From assembly GCA_009885275.1 (NCBI GenBank), contig VFKY01000367.1, forward strand, positions 1-5,780: a stretch of 5,780 bases of DNA, read 5' to 3'. Shown here piece by piece: positions 1-5,780 of this stretch (its first letter is position 1; the number at the start of each line of letters is the position of its first letter). Source of the stretch: Verrucomicrobiota bacterium (GTDB lineage Bacteria > Verrucomicrobiota > Verrucomicrobiia > Verrucomicrobiales > Verrucomicrobiaceae). The notes beneath the pieces were generated by a model. That model saw only the letters and a list, made by a program, of their open reading frames with translations, did not search any database and was not told where the DNA came from. A program made the translations under genes and the position numbers.

Positions 1-150
1 ACCATCGCCTTTCAGCAAGCGATCATCAATACGCACGGTCCAACCTTCGATGTTGCGCGTGGTATGCGCAGTGGGAATGGCGGACTTCTCAGCGGCAAAT
101 GCGATGAGAGCAACCAAGCTGAAGGCAAATAATGTGAGACTGTATTTCAT
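1..150 (-). CDS. N-terminal fragment of an exported protein, possibly a PVC-type metallopeptidase-like protein
   Basis: Only the first 50 codons are in the window; the frame is open to position 1. The protein starts with a classic Sec signal peptide: MKYS, a hydrophobic core of about 14 residues, then an AFA-AEK cleavage site near residue 19. The mature part begins AEKSAIPTAHTTRNIEGWTV and continues into RIDDRLLKGDG. From memory, a 'T-R-x-I-E-G-W-T-V-R-V/I-D-x-R-L-L' start is typical of a family of secreted Planctomycetota/Verrucomicrobiota proteins that carry an HExxH-type zinc site much further on. That site lies outside this window, so the family call is tentative. The start ATG (150-148) overlaps the TGA of the ThuA gene in an ATGA quadruplet. 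The bases before it show no Shine-Dalgarno sequence, so translation probably depends on ribosomes finishing the upstream gene. That the gene exists and is exported is well supported; its function is not. Confidence 0.7.
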   Translation of the reverse strand, partial: MKYSLTLFAFSLVALIAFAAEKSAIPTAHTTRNIEGWTVRIDDRLLKGDG

Positions 151-2591
151 AATTTTGGGATCTGATTCAAGGTGTAATAAGCGACATCATGCAACAACGG
201 CTGACCCGCGTGATCACGCACGCCAGGCAAATGAAGCTCATGCACATGACCTCGCACAAGCTTGTCCACGACAAGGCGCACCGTGAGCCCATCGGCACTT
301 GCGGTGGCCGAGACGATACGTTGATTCGCTTGCTCCAACTCAGGGCTGCCATACGCACCGTGATAATGATGCGTGAATGTCTCCATCGAATAATTCTCAA
401 TGTTCGACGCACTCGCAACATCAACGGGAGACGTGAAGCGCAGTTCGAACCCATCGGGCTTGACATGCATGGTTTGCACTTCGCAGGGAAGTTTACCGGT
501 CCAATCAAGACGTTGCATGGCGTGTTCGGCGAGGCCACGCACAGGCCACCCGCGTTTGCTGCCACCTACAAAAATTTGTCCCTTGTCCGTGATAGTGCCA
601 CCGATGATTCCGGTGCTGAGACCCTGCCGAAATGGAAAGCATGCGCCTTGATACGCGCCATTCACTTTTTCTAAATCAGCGCGCATCACAAGACTGAGTG
701 TATAATCGGCAACAAACATCTGTCCCGCAAATGGACCGAACTTGCCTCCTGATTTGTCGAGCATGATTGCAGTCGCACATTGCCCCATCTTTTTGTAAGG
801 AAAGATAATGGCAGGCAACACGAGCTGCGGAATGCGATCCGCATCGAGATAGTAGCGCGAGTCTTCACTGTTCGTCGGCGCATCAGGACGCGGGCCCATG
901 TTGGGCGCGAGGTCATACCAGACATTTCCGATGGGGTGCCCCATAAAACCGGTGGGGCGCAGATGCTTCAACGAACAACTGCCATTCCATGGACCTTGGT
1001 TTTCAGCATAAAATGCATCGCCTTCCTTGTTGAACGCGACACCACTCGGACTACGCAAACCGCTACACATCGCCTCCCATCGTCCATCTGGAAAATGGCG
1101 CAGCGCCCAACCGCGAAATCGTGTCTCGGAAGTATAGCTGCCGGTGAGGCAATGCGTTGTCCAAATTGCGCCATCCTTGTCAAAACCATTCGTGGCGAAG
1201 GTGTATTCGTGCTCGCCACTCCAACCCCAGGCATCACTCACCGTTTCAAATCGATCCGCACGACCATCCTTATCTGTATCCATCACGCGAGTGATCTCAC
1301 TCTGTTGTGTTGCGTAGAGCGCATCGTCTTTCCAGGCGAGACCAAAGATCTCCGTAAAACCCGTGGCAAAAAGTTTCCACTGTGGCGAGGGCGATTTCGA
1401 TTCGTAATCCGTGGCGAAGTAAATCTCACCGCGACGCGTGCCGATAGCGAGTCTGCCATCTGGCAACACCAACATACTGCCGGCTTCCACGACTGCGCCA
1501 GGCGGCAGCGGCACATTGGTGATCGAATAAAACTCTTGCTCACGATCATTCGGCAGCATCTCTGCAAGATCATCAGTGTTGATGTTTTGCTCTTTGAAAT
1601 CTGCGGGCCGTACCCCACGACGATAACCGGCAAAGGTACTCTTCGCGGGTGCATACTTGCCAACGAGAGCGACATCCGCCTTAGCGACAATCATATCTTC
1701 CAATCCGACACACCAATAGCAAGCATTCACGAACATGCGACGCACGCCCTCTTCTTTGAAGTCATCGCCATAGCCCAGCGTCGTTGTGAACACACGCGCC
1801 GCTTTGCCCGCGCTGCCGGTGTAGGTCTTGGTCCAAGCAATCGGTACCGGCGCTTTTTTATCATCGGGTGCATCGGTAGGATTCAAGCCTTTAAGCGGCT
1901 GTCCAAGCACCAAGGGCTGACTATCACCCTCGAGGGGGCCCACCGCGTACGCATGAGACAATCCCCATAGATGATCGACGCCACGCAGAATCGGATGATC
2001 CTTCATCGCGGGCACAACAATGCCCAAGGTGCTTTGGCTGCGATACCCACCATAGTGATCCACCCAAGTCTCACCCAACACCTGCCGACCAAAGCCACCA
2101 CGAAAGTCCTTGCTCGGACCACGCCAGCCCCACTGAGAATATTTGTCTTTCTGAAACTTGTCATAGTCGAAAGCATGGGTTCCCGTGCGCACGCCGATCA
2201 CCGGACGTCCTGATTCCACATACTCGACAAACTTCGCCATCTGCTCCTCGGGTAAATGACGGAAGCGGGTAAACATCACCACGAGATCAGCAGTGCGCAA
2301 CGCATCGAGTCCCGGGATGTTGTCATTCACCTTCGGATCAATTTCGCCTGTCTTCGGGTCGATGGCGAACAACACGGTGCATTGAAATCCATGTCGCTGC
2401 GCGAGGATTTTTGCCATCGCGGGCATTGATTCTTCAGAGCGATATTCTTCATCGCCGGTGATGAAAACGATGTGCTTCCCCTTCCCTGCACCGTTGCCCG
2501 GTTTGATGCTGAGCCATGCTGGTTCAGCGCCGAGGACCATTGTTGCACTCAACAAGTACGCGATAAGAAGAAGTCTTGATCTACCAAACAT
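147..2591 (-). CDS. Exported ThuA-domain / beta-propeller dehydrogenase-like fusion protein
   Basis: This is an 814-residue secreted protein. Residues 1-22 form a signal peptide (hydrophobic LLLIAYLLSATMVLGA). Residues 38-300 are a ThuA-like domain, a class I glutamine-amidotransferase-like fold linked to trehalose and other sugar use. It shows GKHIVFITGDEEYRSEE at 38-54, GVRTGTHAF at 133-141, GGFGRQVLGETWVDHYGGY at 165-183 and HPILRG at 199-204. A linker (about 300-355, with VALVGKYAP) leads to a beta-propeller at about 355-700 of the PVC sorbosone-dehydrogenase / 'membrane-bound dehydrogenase' type (PLPPGAVVEAGSMLVLPDGR, then the GLRSPSGVAF and FVGGSKRGWPVRG blades). An EF-hand-like loop DTDKDGRADRFE sits at 438-449. 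Residues 700-814 form a small beta-rich C-terminal domain with a THHYH histidine cluster near 740-744. There is no CXXCH, so the protein binds no covalent haem. The likely role is periplasmic processing or oxidation of a carbohydrate; substrate and catalytic residues are not established. The start ATG at 2591-2589 is backed by a strong Shine-Dalgarno and overlaps the cytochrome gene by 11 nt. Confidence 0.88.
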   Translation of the reverse strand: MFGRSRLLLIAYLLSATMVLGAEPAWLSIKPGNGAGKGKHIVFITGDEEYRSEESMPAMAKILAQRHGFQCTVLFAIDPKTGEIDPKVNDNIPGLDALRTADLVVMFTRFRHLPEEQMAKFVEYVESGRPVIGVRTGTHAFDYDKFQKDKYSQWGWRGPSKDFRGGFGRQVLGETWVDHYGGYRSQSTLGIVVPAMKDHPILRGVDHLWGLSHAYAVGPLEGDSQPLVLGQPLKGLNPTDAPDDKKAPVPIAWTKTYTGSAGKAARVFTTTLGYGDDFKEEGVRRMFVNACYWCVGLEDMIVAKADVALVGKYAPAKSTFAGYRRGVRPADFKEQNINTDDLAEMLPNDREQEFYSITNVPLPPGAVVEAGSMLVLPDGRLAIGTRRGEIYFATDYESKSPSPQWKLFATGFTEIFGLAWKDDALYATQQSEITRVMDTDKDGRADRFETVSDAWGWSGEHEYTFATNGFDKDGAIWTTHCLTGSYTSETRFRGWALRHFPDGRWEAMCSGLRSPSGVAFNKEGDAFYAENQGPWNGSCSLKHLRPTGFMGHPIGNVWYDLAPNMGPRPDAPTNSEDSRYYLDADRIPQLVLPAIIFPYKKMGQCATAIMLDKSGGKFGPFAGQMFVADYTLSLVMRADLEKVNGAYQGACFPFRQGLSTGIIGGTITDKGQIFVGGSKRGWPVRGLAEHAMQRLDWTGKLPCEVQTMHVKPDGFELRFTSPVDVASASNIENYSMETFTHHYHGAYGSPELEQANQRIVSATASADGLTVRLVVDKLVRGHVHELHLPGVRDHAGQPLLHDVAYYTLNQIPKL
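1245..1280 (-). other. EF-hand-like calcium loop in the propeller domain (residues 438-449)
   Basis: The residues DTDKDGRADRFE give D1, D3, D5, G6, D9 and E12 of a canonical 12-residue calcium loop. Such loops are common between blades of secreted PVC dehydrogenase-like propellers and usually bind Ca2+ structurally. No paired helices are evident, so this is a loop only, not a full EF-hand. Confidence 0.6.
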
Positions 2592-3225
2592 AGTCCACCT
2601 CCAATTGCGTTGTTTTCAAGGGCACAAGCAATTCCTGCGTAGCACCCTCACCGCGCACGTATGCACCTGAAGCCTTGATCGTGAGCGCGTCATTCAACTT
2701 CCATGCATGATCACCTGCCACACTTAGCTTACCAGTCGCGAGTCGAAAATACATGCCAGCGGACGGCGCGGCACTGAACTTCACCGTGCGATGCAAGCCC
2801 GTGCCAACAGGGGAAACGAAATCTTCCACGTTCATCTCGCCAAAACGATAGAGCATGGTGGGACGCTTTAATGAGTCGAGCTGATAGCCGATGAATTTCA
2901 TCCCCAAGTCCTTGCTTGTCTCACTCGGCCAGGGCGTTGCTTCACTCGTTAGAATGGCCAAAGGCGAGCCATGCGGCAATAGCGCGACATCATTTTCCAA
3001 AGGCCGAATCCTGCCCATGCCCTGCACACTCCAATGCGGAGACACATTTAAAAAACGCCCACGCCACACAAGAGCCAGTCGCATCTCTTCCGCATCAAAT
3101 GCCGCATTCAACTGTCCCGGATAACCCGTGGCAATCGCACGGAAGCCAGCCTCCCAGAGCTTGCCACGATACACCACGGCTTCACCGCCAACAATGAGCT
3201 CCATGTTCTGACGACTGAGTCCCTC
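2581..3225 (-). other. C-terminal beta-rich domain of the PVC cytochrome (residues 650-863)
   Basis: After the last cytochrome domain the chain has no CXXCH and few predicted helices. It shows alternating hydrophobic strands (MELIVGGEAVVYRGKLWEAG, FRAIATGYPGQLNAAFDA, LALVWRGRFLNVSPHW) and a conserved-looking block ending LYRFGEMNVEDF. I recall similar tails on many planctomycetal and verrucomicrobial haem proteins, but I know of no assigned function. It may mediate docking to a partner or a sugar. Confidence 0.55.
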
Positions 3226-5172
3226 GGGAAACTTTGCCCTCGCTCCATCCGCTAGATAAGTCCACAGGGCCGCATGTTGACGATCTGTGTCTCCTTCAAG
3301 CACCGCAGGAATCAAAGTACGACCTCCGGGCCAAAGCGGCAACATGCGGGTGCCAACATTGAATTTATTGGGGTCACGCAGAAAACGACGAAACCAATCT
3401 TCATTGAGACGCTCCGTGGTCATCGTCAGATCGAGTACTTGCATGGTGTGCGCAGGTTGACGATTGAACCGATGGCAGGCGATGCATGACAAGCCGTTCG
3501 TGCCCGCAAGCCGTCGACCTTCTTCACGCTGCACCTCAGGCTTATCTGGAACATTCACAAGTGGTGTTGCCTGACGATCGAGTGCGACGAATAATTCCGC
3601 AAGATGCCCCACATTCGCGGCACCAAACATCGGCATTCGTGTGTTCATGTAAGGCCGCACACTCACCCCTTCTCCAAGTAGTTTTGCCAGCCATTCAGGC
3701 CGTAATTTATCGCCTACTCCATCAAGCTTAGGAGGAAGTCGCCCTTCATCACCAAGGTCATCTACATTGGCAGTGAAGAATGCGTTGCGCTCTGGTGAGA
3801 TACCACCGACGCCATCGCGCGTATGGCACGCGATACAGCGAAAGGTCGCCATCGTGTGTGCTACTCGTTGCGCCGGCAATGGAGCCGCAAGCGTTTTCGC
3901 ACTGAGTTCTGACAGGCCATCGCGCAAAGCGGCGCGCTGCGATTCATTCAAATGATAGTCTGGCACTTCGGATGCTACTTTTTCAGCAAGACATCCGCGA
4001 GTAGTGTCCAGTGCCGCAAGAGAGGGTGCGGGCTTGAGCATCAGTTTCTGCTCATGACACGTCGCACAGTTCATCGATGTATAGAGTGCTCGCCCTTGCT
4101 CAGCCTTCACTTTATCGACCACGAACGGCGCCGGCTCCACCACTGGCACTTTCTCACTGCTCAGTCGCGAAGGTGGGATTTGCTCACGAGTTACGCCTGC
4201 GCCTTCCCATTCCACTGCCAGCGAAGGTTCTTTTTGACCGCGGGCTACATAGTCCACCTTCAGTTCATGACGGCCCACATCGAGATGCAGTGTGTGCTTT
4301 TCTTTAACGTTCTCCGTCTTCCAACTCTCCGCTCCCATCACCCACTCGCCATTGATGGACAAGCGACTCGATCCCTTCGCCGTCAGATACAGCGTGTAGT
4401 CACCTGCGCGCTCAACATGCAACCATGTCGTGTAGCGCATCGCCCCACCGCGCTCACGATTCTCCAACACTAATCCCGATACCGGAGAGGTTCGTGCGAT
4501 CAATGATGTGTCCAAATCCTCCAACGAATTGATACGCTGACGATATAACGCCACTTCCACCGCCGCAGGCACCTTTGTCTCCCTCAGTAAATAGTGCGCG
4601 ATGTCCGAGGCCTCGCCGTCCGTAAGATGCATCGCCGGCATCCGGCCACTGGCACGTGATGCTAGAGGATCTAGTAAAAATCTTCGCAATCCATCATGTC
4701 CCCACTTCTGAACCATTTGCGGCAATGCCACCCATGTTGTCGGCAGCGCAGCTCCATTCTGCGGAGCATGACAAGCCACACAACCCACACTGTGAAACAT
4801 GCTTTCACCGCGAGCGACAGCAGCCTTGTCCGGTGAAACGCGATGCACGTTCGGCTTGGAAAGTGAGAGTAAATAATGCGTCAACGCCTCCGCTTGTTCT
4901 GCATTTCCATGCAACACATCAGGCATCGTCGCCCCCTGCTTCGCCTCGCTTGGTGAAGCAAGATACTTCTGCAGCCACTCTGGACTCGCGCGATTCCCGA
5001 CATCCTTCAGTGTCGGTGCGGTTTTCGGCAAAAGCCACATTGCCTGCGCTGTCGATGCCGTGTGACACGCCGTGCAGTTCAAATCACCAAGCAATGCTGT
5101 ACCCTCAGATGCCAACGCAGCATGAGTGATCATCAATGCAAGAATAGTGAATGAAAGTGTGCGCGATTTCAT
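2581..5172 (-). CDS. Exported pentahaem cytochrome c with an embedded PA14-like domain
   Basis: This is an 863-residue periplasmic protein. The signal peptide is residues 1-21 (SFTILALMITHAALA, then SEG). Five CXXCH haem-attachment motifs are visible: CTACH 33-37, CVACH 131-135, CATCH 369-373, CIACH 446-450 and CIACH 563-567. Downstream axial methionine candidates are M83 (ATMPD), M178 (GRMPA), M513/M515 (TRMPMF) and M610 (TRMLP). The third haem has no comparable methionine. Between haems 2 and 3, residues 235-326 look like a PA14-type carbohydrate-binding beta-sandwich (AGDYTLYLTAKGSSRLSING, then LDVGRHELKVDY and LAVEWEGAGV). Residues 650-863 form a beta-rich C-terminal domain common in PVC cytochromes, including the block GYQLDSLKRPTMLYRFGEMN at 762-781. 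The probable role is electron transfer from a periplasmic oxidation, likely that of the next gene. The start ATG (5172-5170) overlaps the acetyltransferase stop as ATGA; no Shine-Dalgarno precedes it. Confidence 0.92.
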   Translation of the reverse strand: MKSRTLSFTILALMITHAALASEGTALLGDLNCTACHTASTAQAMWLLPKTAPTLKDVGNRASPEWLQKYLASPSEAKQGATMPDVLHGNAEQAEALTHYLLSLSKPNVHRVSPDKAAVARGESMFHSVGCVACHAPQNGAALPTTWVALPQMVQKWGHDGLRRFLLDPLASRASGRMPAMHLTDGEASDIAHYLLRETKVPAAVEVALYRQRINSLEDLDTSLIARTSPVSGLVLENRERGGAMRYTTWLHVERAGDYTLYLTAKGSSRLSINGEWVMGAESWKTENVKEKHTLHLDVGRHELKVDYVARGQKEPSLAVEWEGAGVTREQIPPSRLSSEKVPVVEPAPFVVDKVKAEQGRALYTSMNCATCHEQKLMLKPAPSLAALDTTRGCLAEKVASEVPDYHLNESQRAALRDGLSELSAKTLAAPLPAQRVAHTMATFRCIACHTRDGVGGISPERNAFFTANVDDLGDEGRLPPKLDGVGDKLRPEWLAKLLGEGVSVRPYMNTRMPMFGAANVGHLAELFVALDRQATPLVNVPDKPEVQREEGRRLAGTNGLSCIACHRFNRQPAHTMQVLDLTMTTERLNEDWFRRFLRDPNKFNVGTRMLPLWPGGRTLIPAVLEGDTDRQHAALWTYLADGARAKFPEGLSRQNMELIVGGEAVVYRGKLWEAGFRAIATGYPGQLNAAFDAEEMRLALVWRGRFLNVSPHWSVQGMGRIRPLENDVALLPHGSPLAILTSEATPWPSETSKDLGMKFIGYQLDSLKRPTMLYRFGEMNVEDFVSPVGTGLHRTVKFSAAPSAGMYFRLATGKLSVAGDHAWKLNDALTIKASGAYVRGEGATQELLVPLKTTQLEVDYVW
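2595..2602 (-). promoter_or_regulatory. Strong ribosome binding site for the ThuA/propeller gene
   Basis: The minus strand reads GGAGGTGG ending 3 nt before the ATG at 2591, so the GGAGG core is 6 nt from the start. It lies wholly inside the coding sequence of the cytochrome gene, just before its last codons. It is the strongest Shine-Dalgarno in the window and fixes the start of the ThuA gene. Confidence 0.85.
4195..4470 (-). other. PA14-like domain inside the pentahaem cytochrome (residues 235-326)
   Basis: The segment has the usual PA14 order: a strand entering TTWLHVERAGDYTLYL, a small-residue turn, then SSRLSINGEWVMG (the 'S-R-L-x-I-D/N-G' strand), a middle loop rich in charge, 'LHLDVGRHELKVDY' and a closing 'LAVEWEGAGV'. 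PA14 domains usually bind glycans. The position between two cytochrome domains suggests the protein is tethered to, or senses, a polysaccharide. The assignment is by pattern recognition only. Confidence 0.75.
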
Positions 5173-5681
5173 GGGTTTGTGCTGGGAGCCTGCAATGTCT
5201 CACATTTATAAATCGTCAGGCCGCGCGCCTGATAGTTTGCCAATGCGGCAGCGTGATCCTTCGTGCAGGTGTGAACCCAGACCCTGCTGGGTTGTATTTT
5301 CCATGCTTCTTCGAGTGCACGAGTTAGCAAGACGCCGCCGAATCCCTGACCGCAGAAGGCTGGCATCAAGCCAAAGTAGGCAATTTCAACGGCGCGTTGT
5401 TCATCTTCATGCAACTCAAAGTAGCCTGCAGGTGAACCGTCATAATAGGCTGCAAAGGTACGCAAGCGTTCCGATTCCGCATACTCACGCCACTGCTCAT
5501 TCGACCATCCGCGTTTATCATTCCAAGCCCACGCTTCCCCTACTTCAAAATATAAAAATCGATTAAACTGCCACTGCTTTACCGTGCATTCACGAATCGC
5601 AAAGCATGCGTCATCACTATACTTTGGAAGCATCGCGGAAGGCGACAACATCTCAAGATAAGTGATGGTGGGCTCTGTCAT
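5169..5681 (-). CDS. GNAT-family N-acetyltransferase
   Basis: This is a 170-residue cytosolic protein of typical GNAT length with no signal peptide. It transfers an acetyl group from acetyl-CoA to an amine; the substrate is unknown. Strand beta4 and motif A are clear: VEIAYFGLMPAFCGQGFGGV (98-117) followed by LLTRALEEAW. The CoA pyrophosphate loop is C-G-Q-G-F-G, with Cys in the position usually held by Gln or Arg. The later VWVHTCTKDHAAALANYQAR (134-153) is the signature of a GNAT subgroup with 'WVHTC-x-x-DH-x-x-AL-x-NYxxRG'. The start ATG at 5681-5679 has an AGGA 6 nt upstream. An in-frame stop a few codons further back, with no other ATG between, leaves no longer start. The gene ends in an ATGA overlap with the cytochrome gene. 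A cytosolic enzyme among exported redox proteins may simply be co-transcribed with no shared pathway. Confidence 0.9.
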   Translation of the reverse strand: MTEPTITYLEMLSPSAMLPKYSDDACFAIRECTVKQWQFNRFLYFEVGEAWAWNDKRGWSNEQWREYAESERLRTFAAYYDGSPAGYFELHEDEQRAVEIAYFGLMPAFCGQGFGGVLLTRALEEAWKIQPSRVWVHTCTKDHAAALANYQARGLTIYKCETLQAPSTNP

Positions 5682-5682
5682 T

Positions 5683-5780
5683 TCAAATCCTACGGGGGTA
5701 CTTCATCATCTTATCCAGCATATTTAGTATCGGCATTCGTGATTCAAGATCGATCAATGCTCCAGTGCTTTGGGTAGGCC
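5683..5780 (-). CDS. C-terminal end of an unidentified upstream gene (partial)
   Basis: One minus-strand frame is open from the window edge for 31 codons and ends at TGA 5685-5683; the other two minus frames hit stops within about 12 codons. The peptide reads PTQSTGALIDLESRMPILNM followed by LDKMMKYPRRI. It looks like an amphipathic helical tail ending in basic residues. I do not recognise the family. The main support that it is a real gene end is spacing: its stop is 1 nt before the acetyltransferase ATG, matching the tight packing of every other junction here. A short chance open frame cannot be excluded. Confidence 0.5.
   Translation of the reverse strand, partial: PTQSTGALIDLESRMPILNMLDKMMKYPRRI
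5688..5691 (-). promoter_or_regulatory. Ribosome binding site of the acetyltransferase gene
   Basis: The minus strand reads TAGGATTTGAAATG. The AGGA core is 6 nt before the ATG at 5681 and lies inside the last codons of the upstream gene, whose TGA is at 5685-5683. Confidence 0.6.

Noticed and set aside
1842..1859. CGGTACCG followed by a T-run on the plus strand, resembling a terminator
   Set aside because: The palindrome is only 8 bp with no loop, lies inside the ThuA coding region, and points against the direction of transcription of all genes here.
780..1970. A 396-codon open frame on the plus strand
   Set aside because: It lies wholly antisense to the ThuA/propeller gene, whose domains, signal peptide and Shine-Dalgarno are clear. 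Its translation has no recognisable domain and is rich in Arg, Thr, His and Ile, as expected of a shadow frame.
147..2591. A cytochrome c domain in the ThuA/propeller protein
   Set aside because: I checked every Cys in the 814 residues; none is in a CXXCH. CYWC at 291-294 is followed by Val, not His.
3952..4473. A 173-codon plus-strand open frame opposite the cytochrome gene
   Set aside because: Antisense to the PA14-like and third haem region. It has no domain signature, and its composition is typical of reverse-strand reading.
5126..5566. A 146-codon plus-strand open frame opposite the acetyltransferase
   Set aside because: The opposite strand carries a clear GNAT motif A and 'WVHTC' signature. 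The plus-strand translation is Arg/His-rich with no family resemblance.
5683..5780. A promoter for the operon upstream of the acetyltransferase
   Set aside because: The stretch is better explained as the coding end of another gene with its stop 1 nt from the next ATG. I see no convincing -35/-10 pair.

Overview
The window reads as one compact minus-strand operon from a bacterium of the PVC group, most likely Verrucomicrobiota or possibly Planctomycetota. That placement is an inference. It rests on the family content: a secreted ThuA domain fused to a dehydrogenase-like beta-propeller, a large multihaem cytochrome c with an embedded PA14-like domain, and a moderate base composition. No taxonomic marker gene is present. 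There are no RNA genes, insertion sequences, CRISPR arrays or clear terminators. The only non-coding base I see is a 1-nt gap between two genes.

Layout in transcription order (right to left on the given strand): (1) 5780-5683, the last 31 codons of an unidentified gene cut by the window edge; (2) 5681-5169, a cytosolic GNAT-family N-acetyltransferase; (3) 5172-2581, an exported 863-residue protein with five CXXCH haem-binding motifs, a PA14-like domain between the second and third, and a beta-rich C-terminal domain; (4) 2591-147, an exported 814-residue ThuA plus beta-propeller protein; (5) 150-1, the first 50 codons of another exported protein. Its N-terminus resembles a family of PVC proteins that I remember as HExxH-type metallopeptidase-like.

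All four junctions are extremely tight: a 1-nt gap, a 4-nt ATGA overlap, an 11-nt overlap and a second 4-nt ATGA overlap. This implies a single polycistronic mRNA and translational coupling. The promoter must lie upstream of the window (beyond 5780) and the terminator beyond position 1.

Working model (inference): the ThuA/propeller protein acts on a sugar or glycan-derived compound in the periplasm, and the co-translated pentahaem cytochrome receives the electrons. In many PVC relatives the propeller dehydrogenase and a cytochrome c sit on one chain. Here they are two adjacent, coupled polypeptides, and the propeller protein has no CXXCH of its own. The most specific oddity is that four of the five haem domains have a well-placed downstream methionine as axial ligand, while the third does not.
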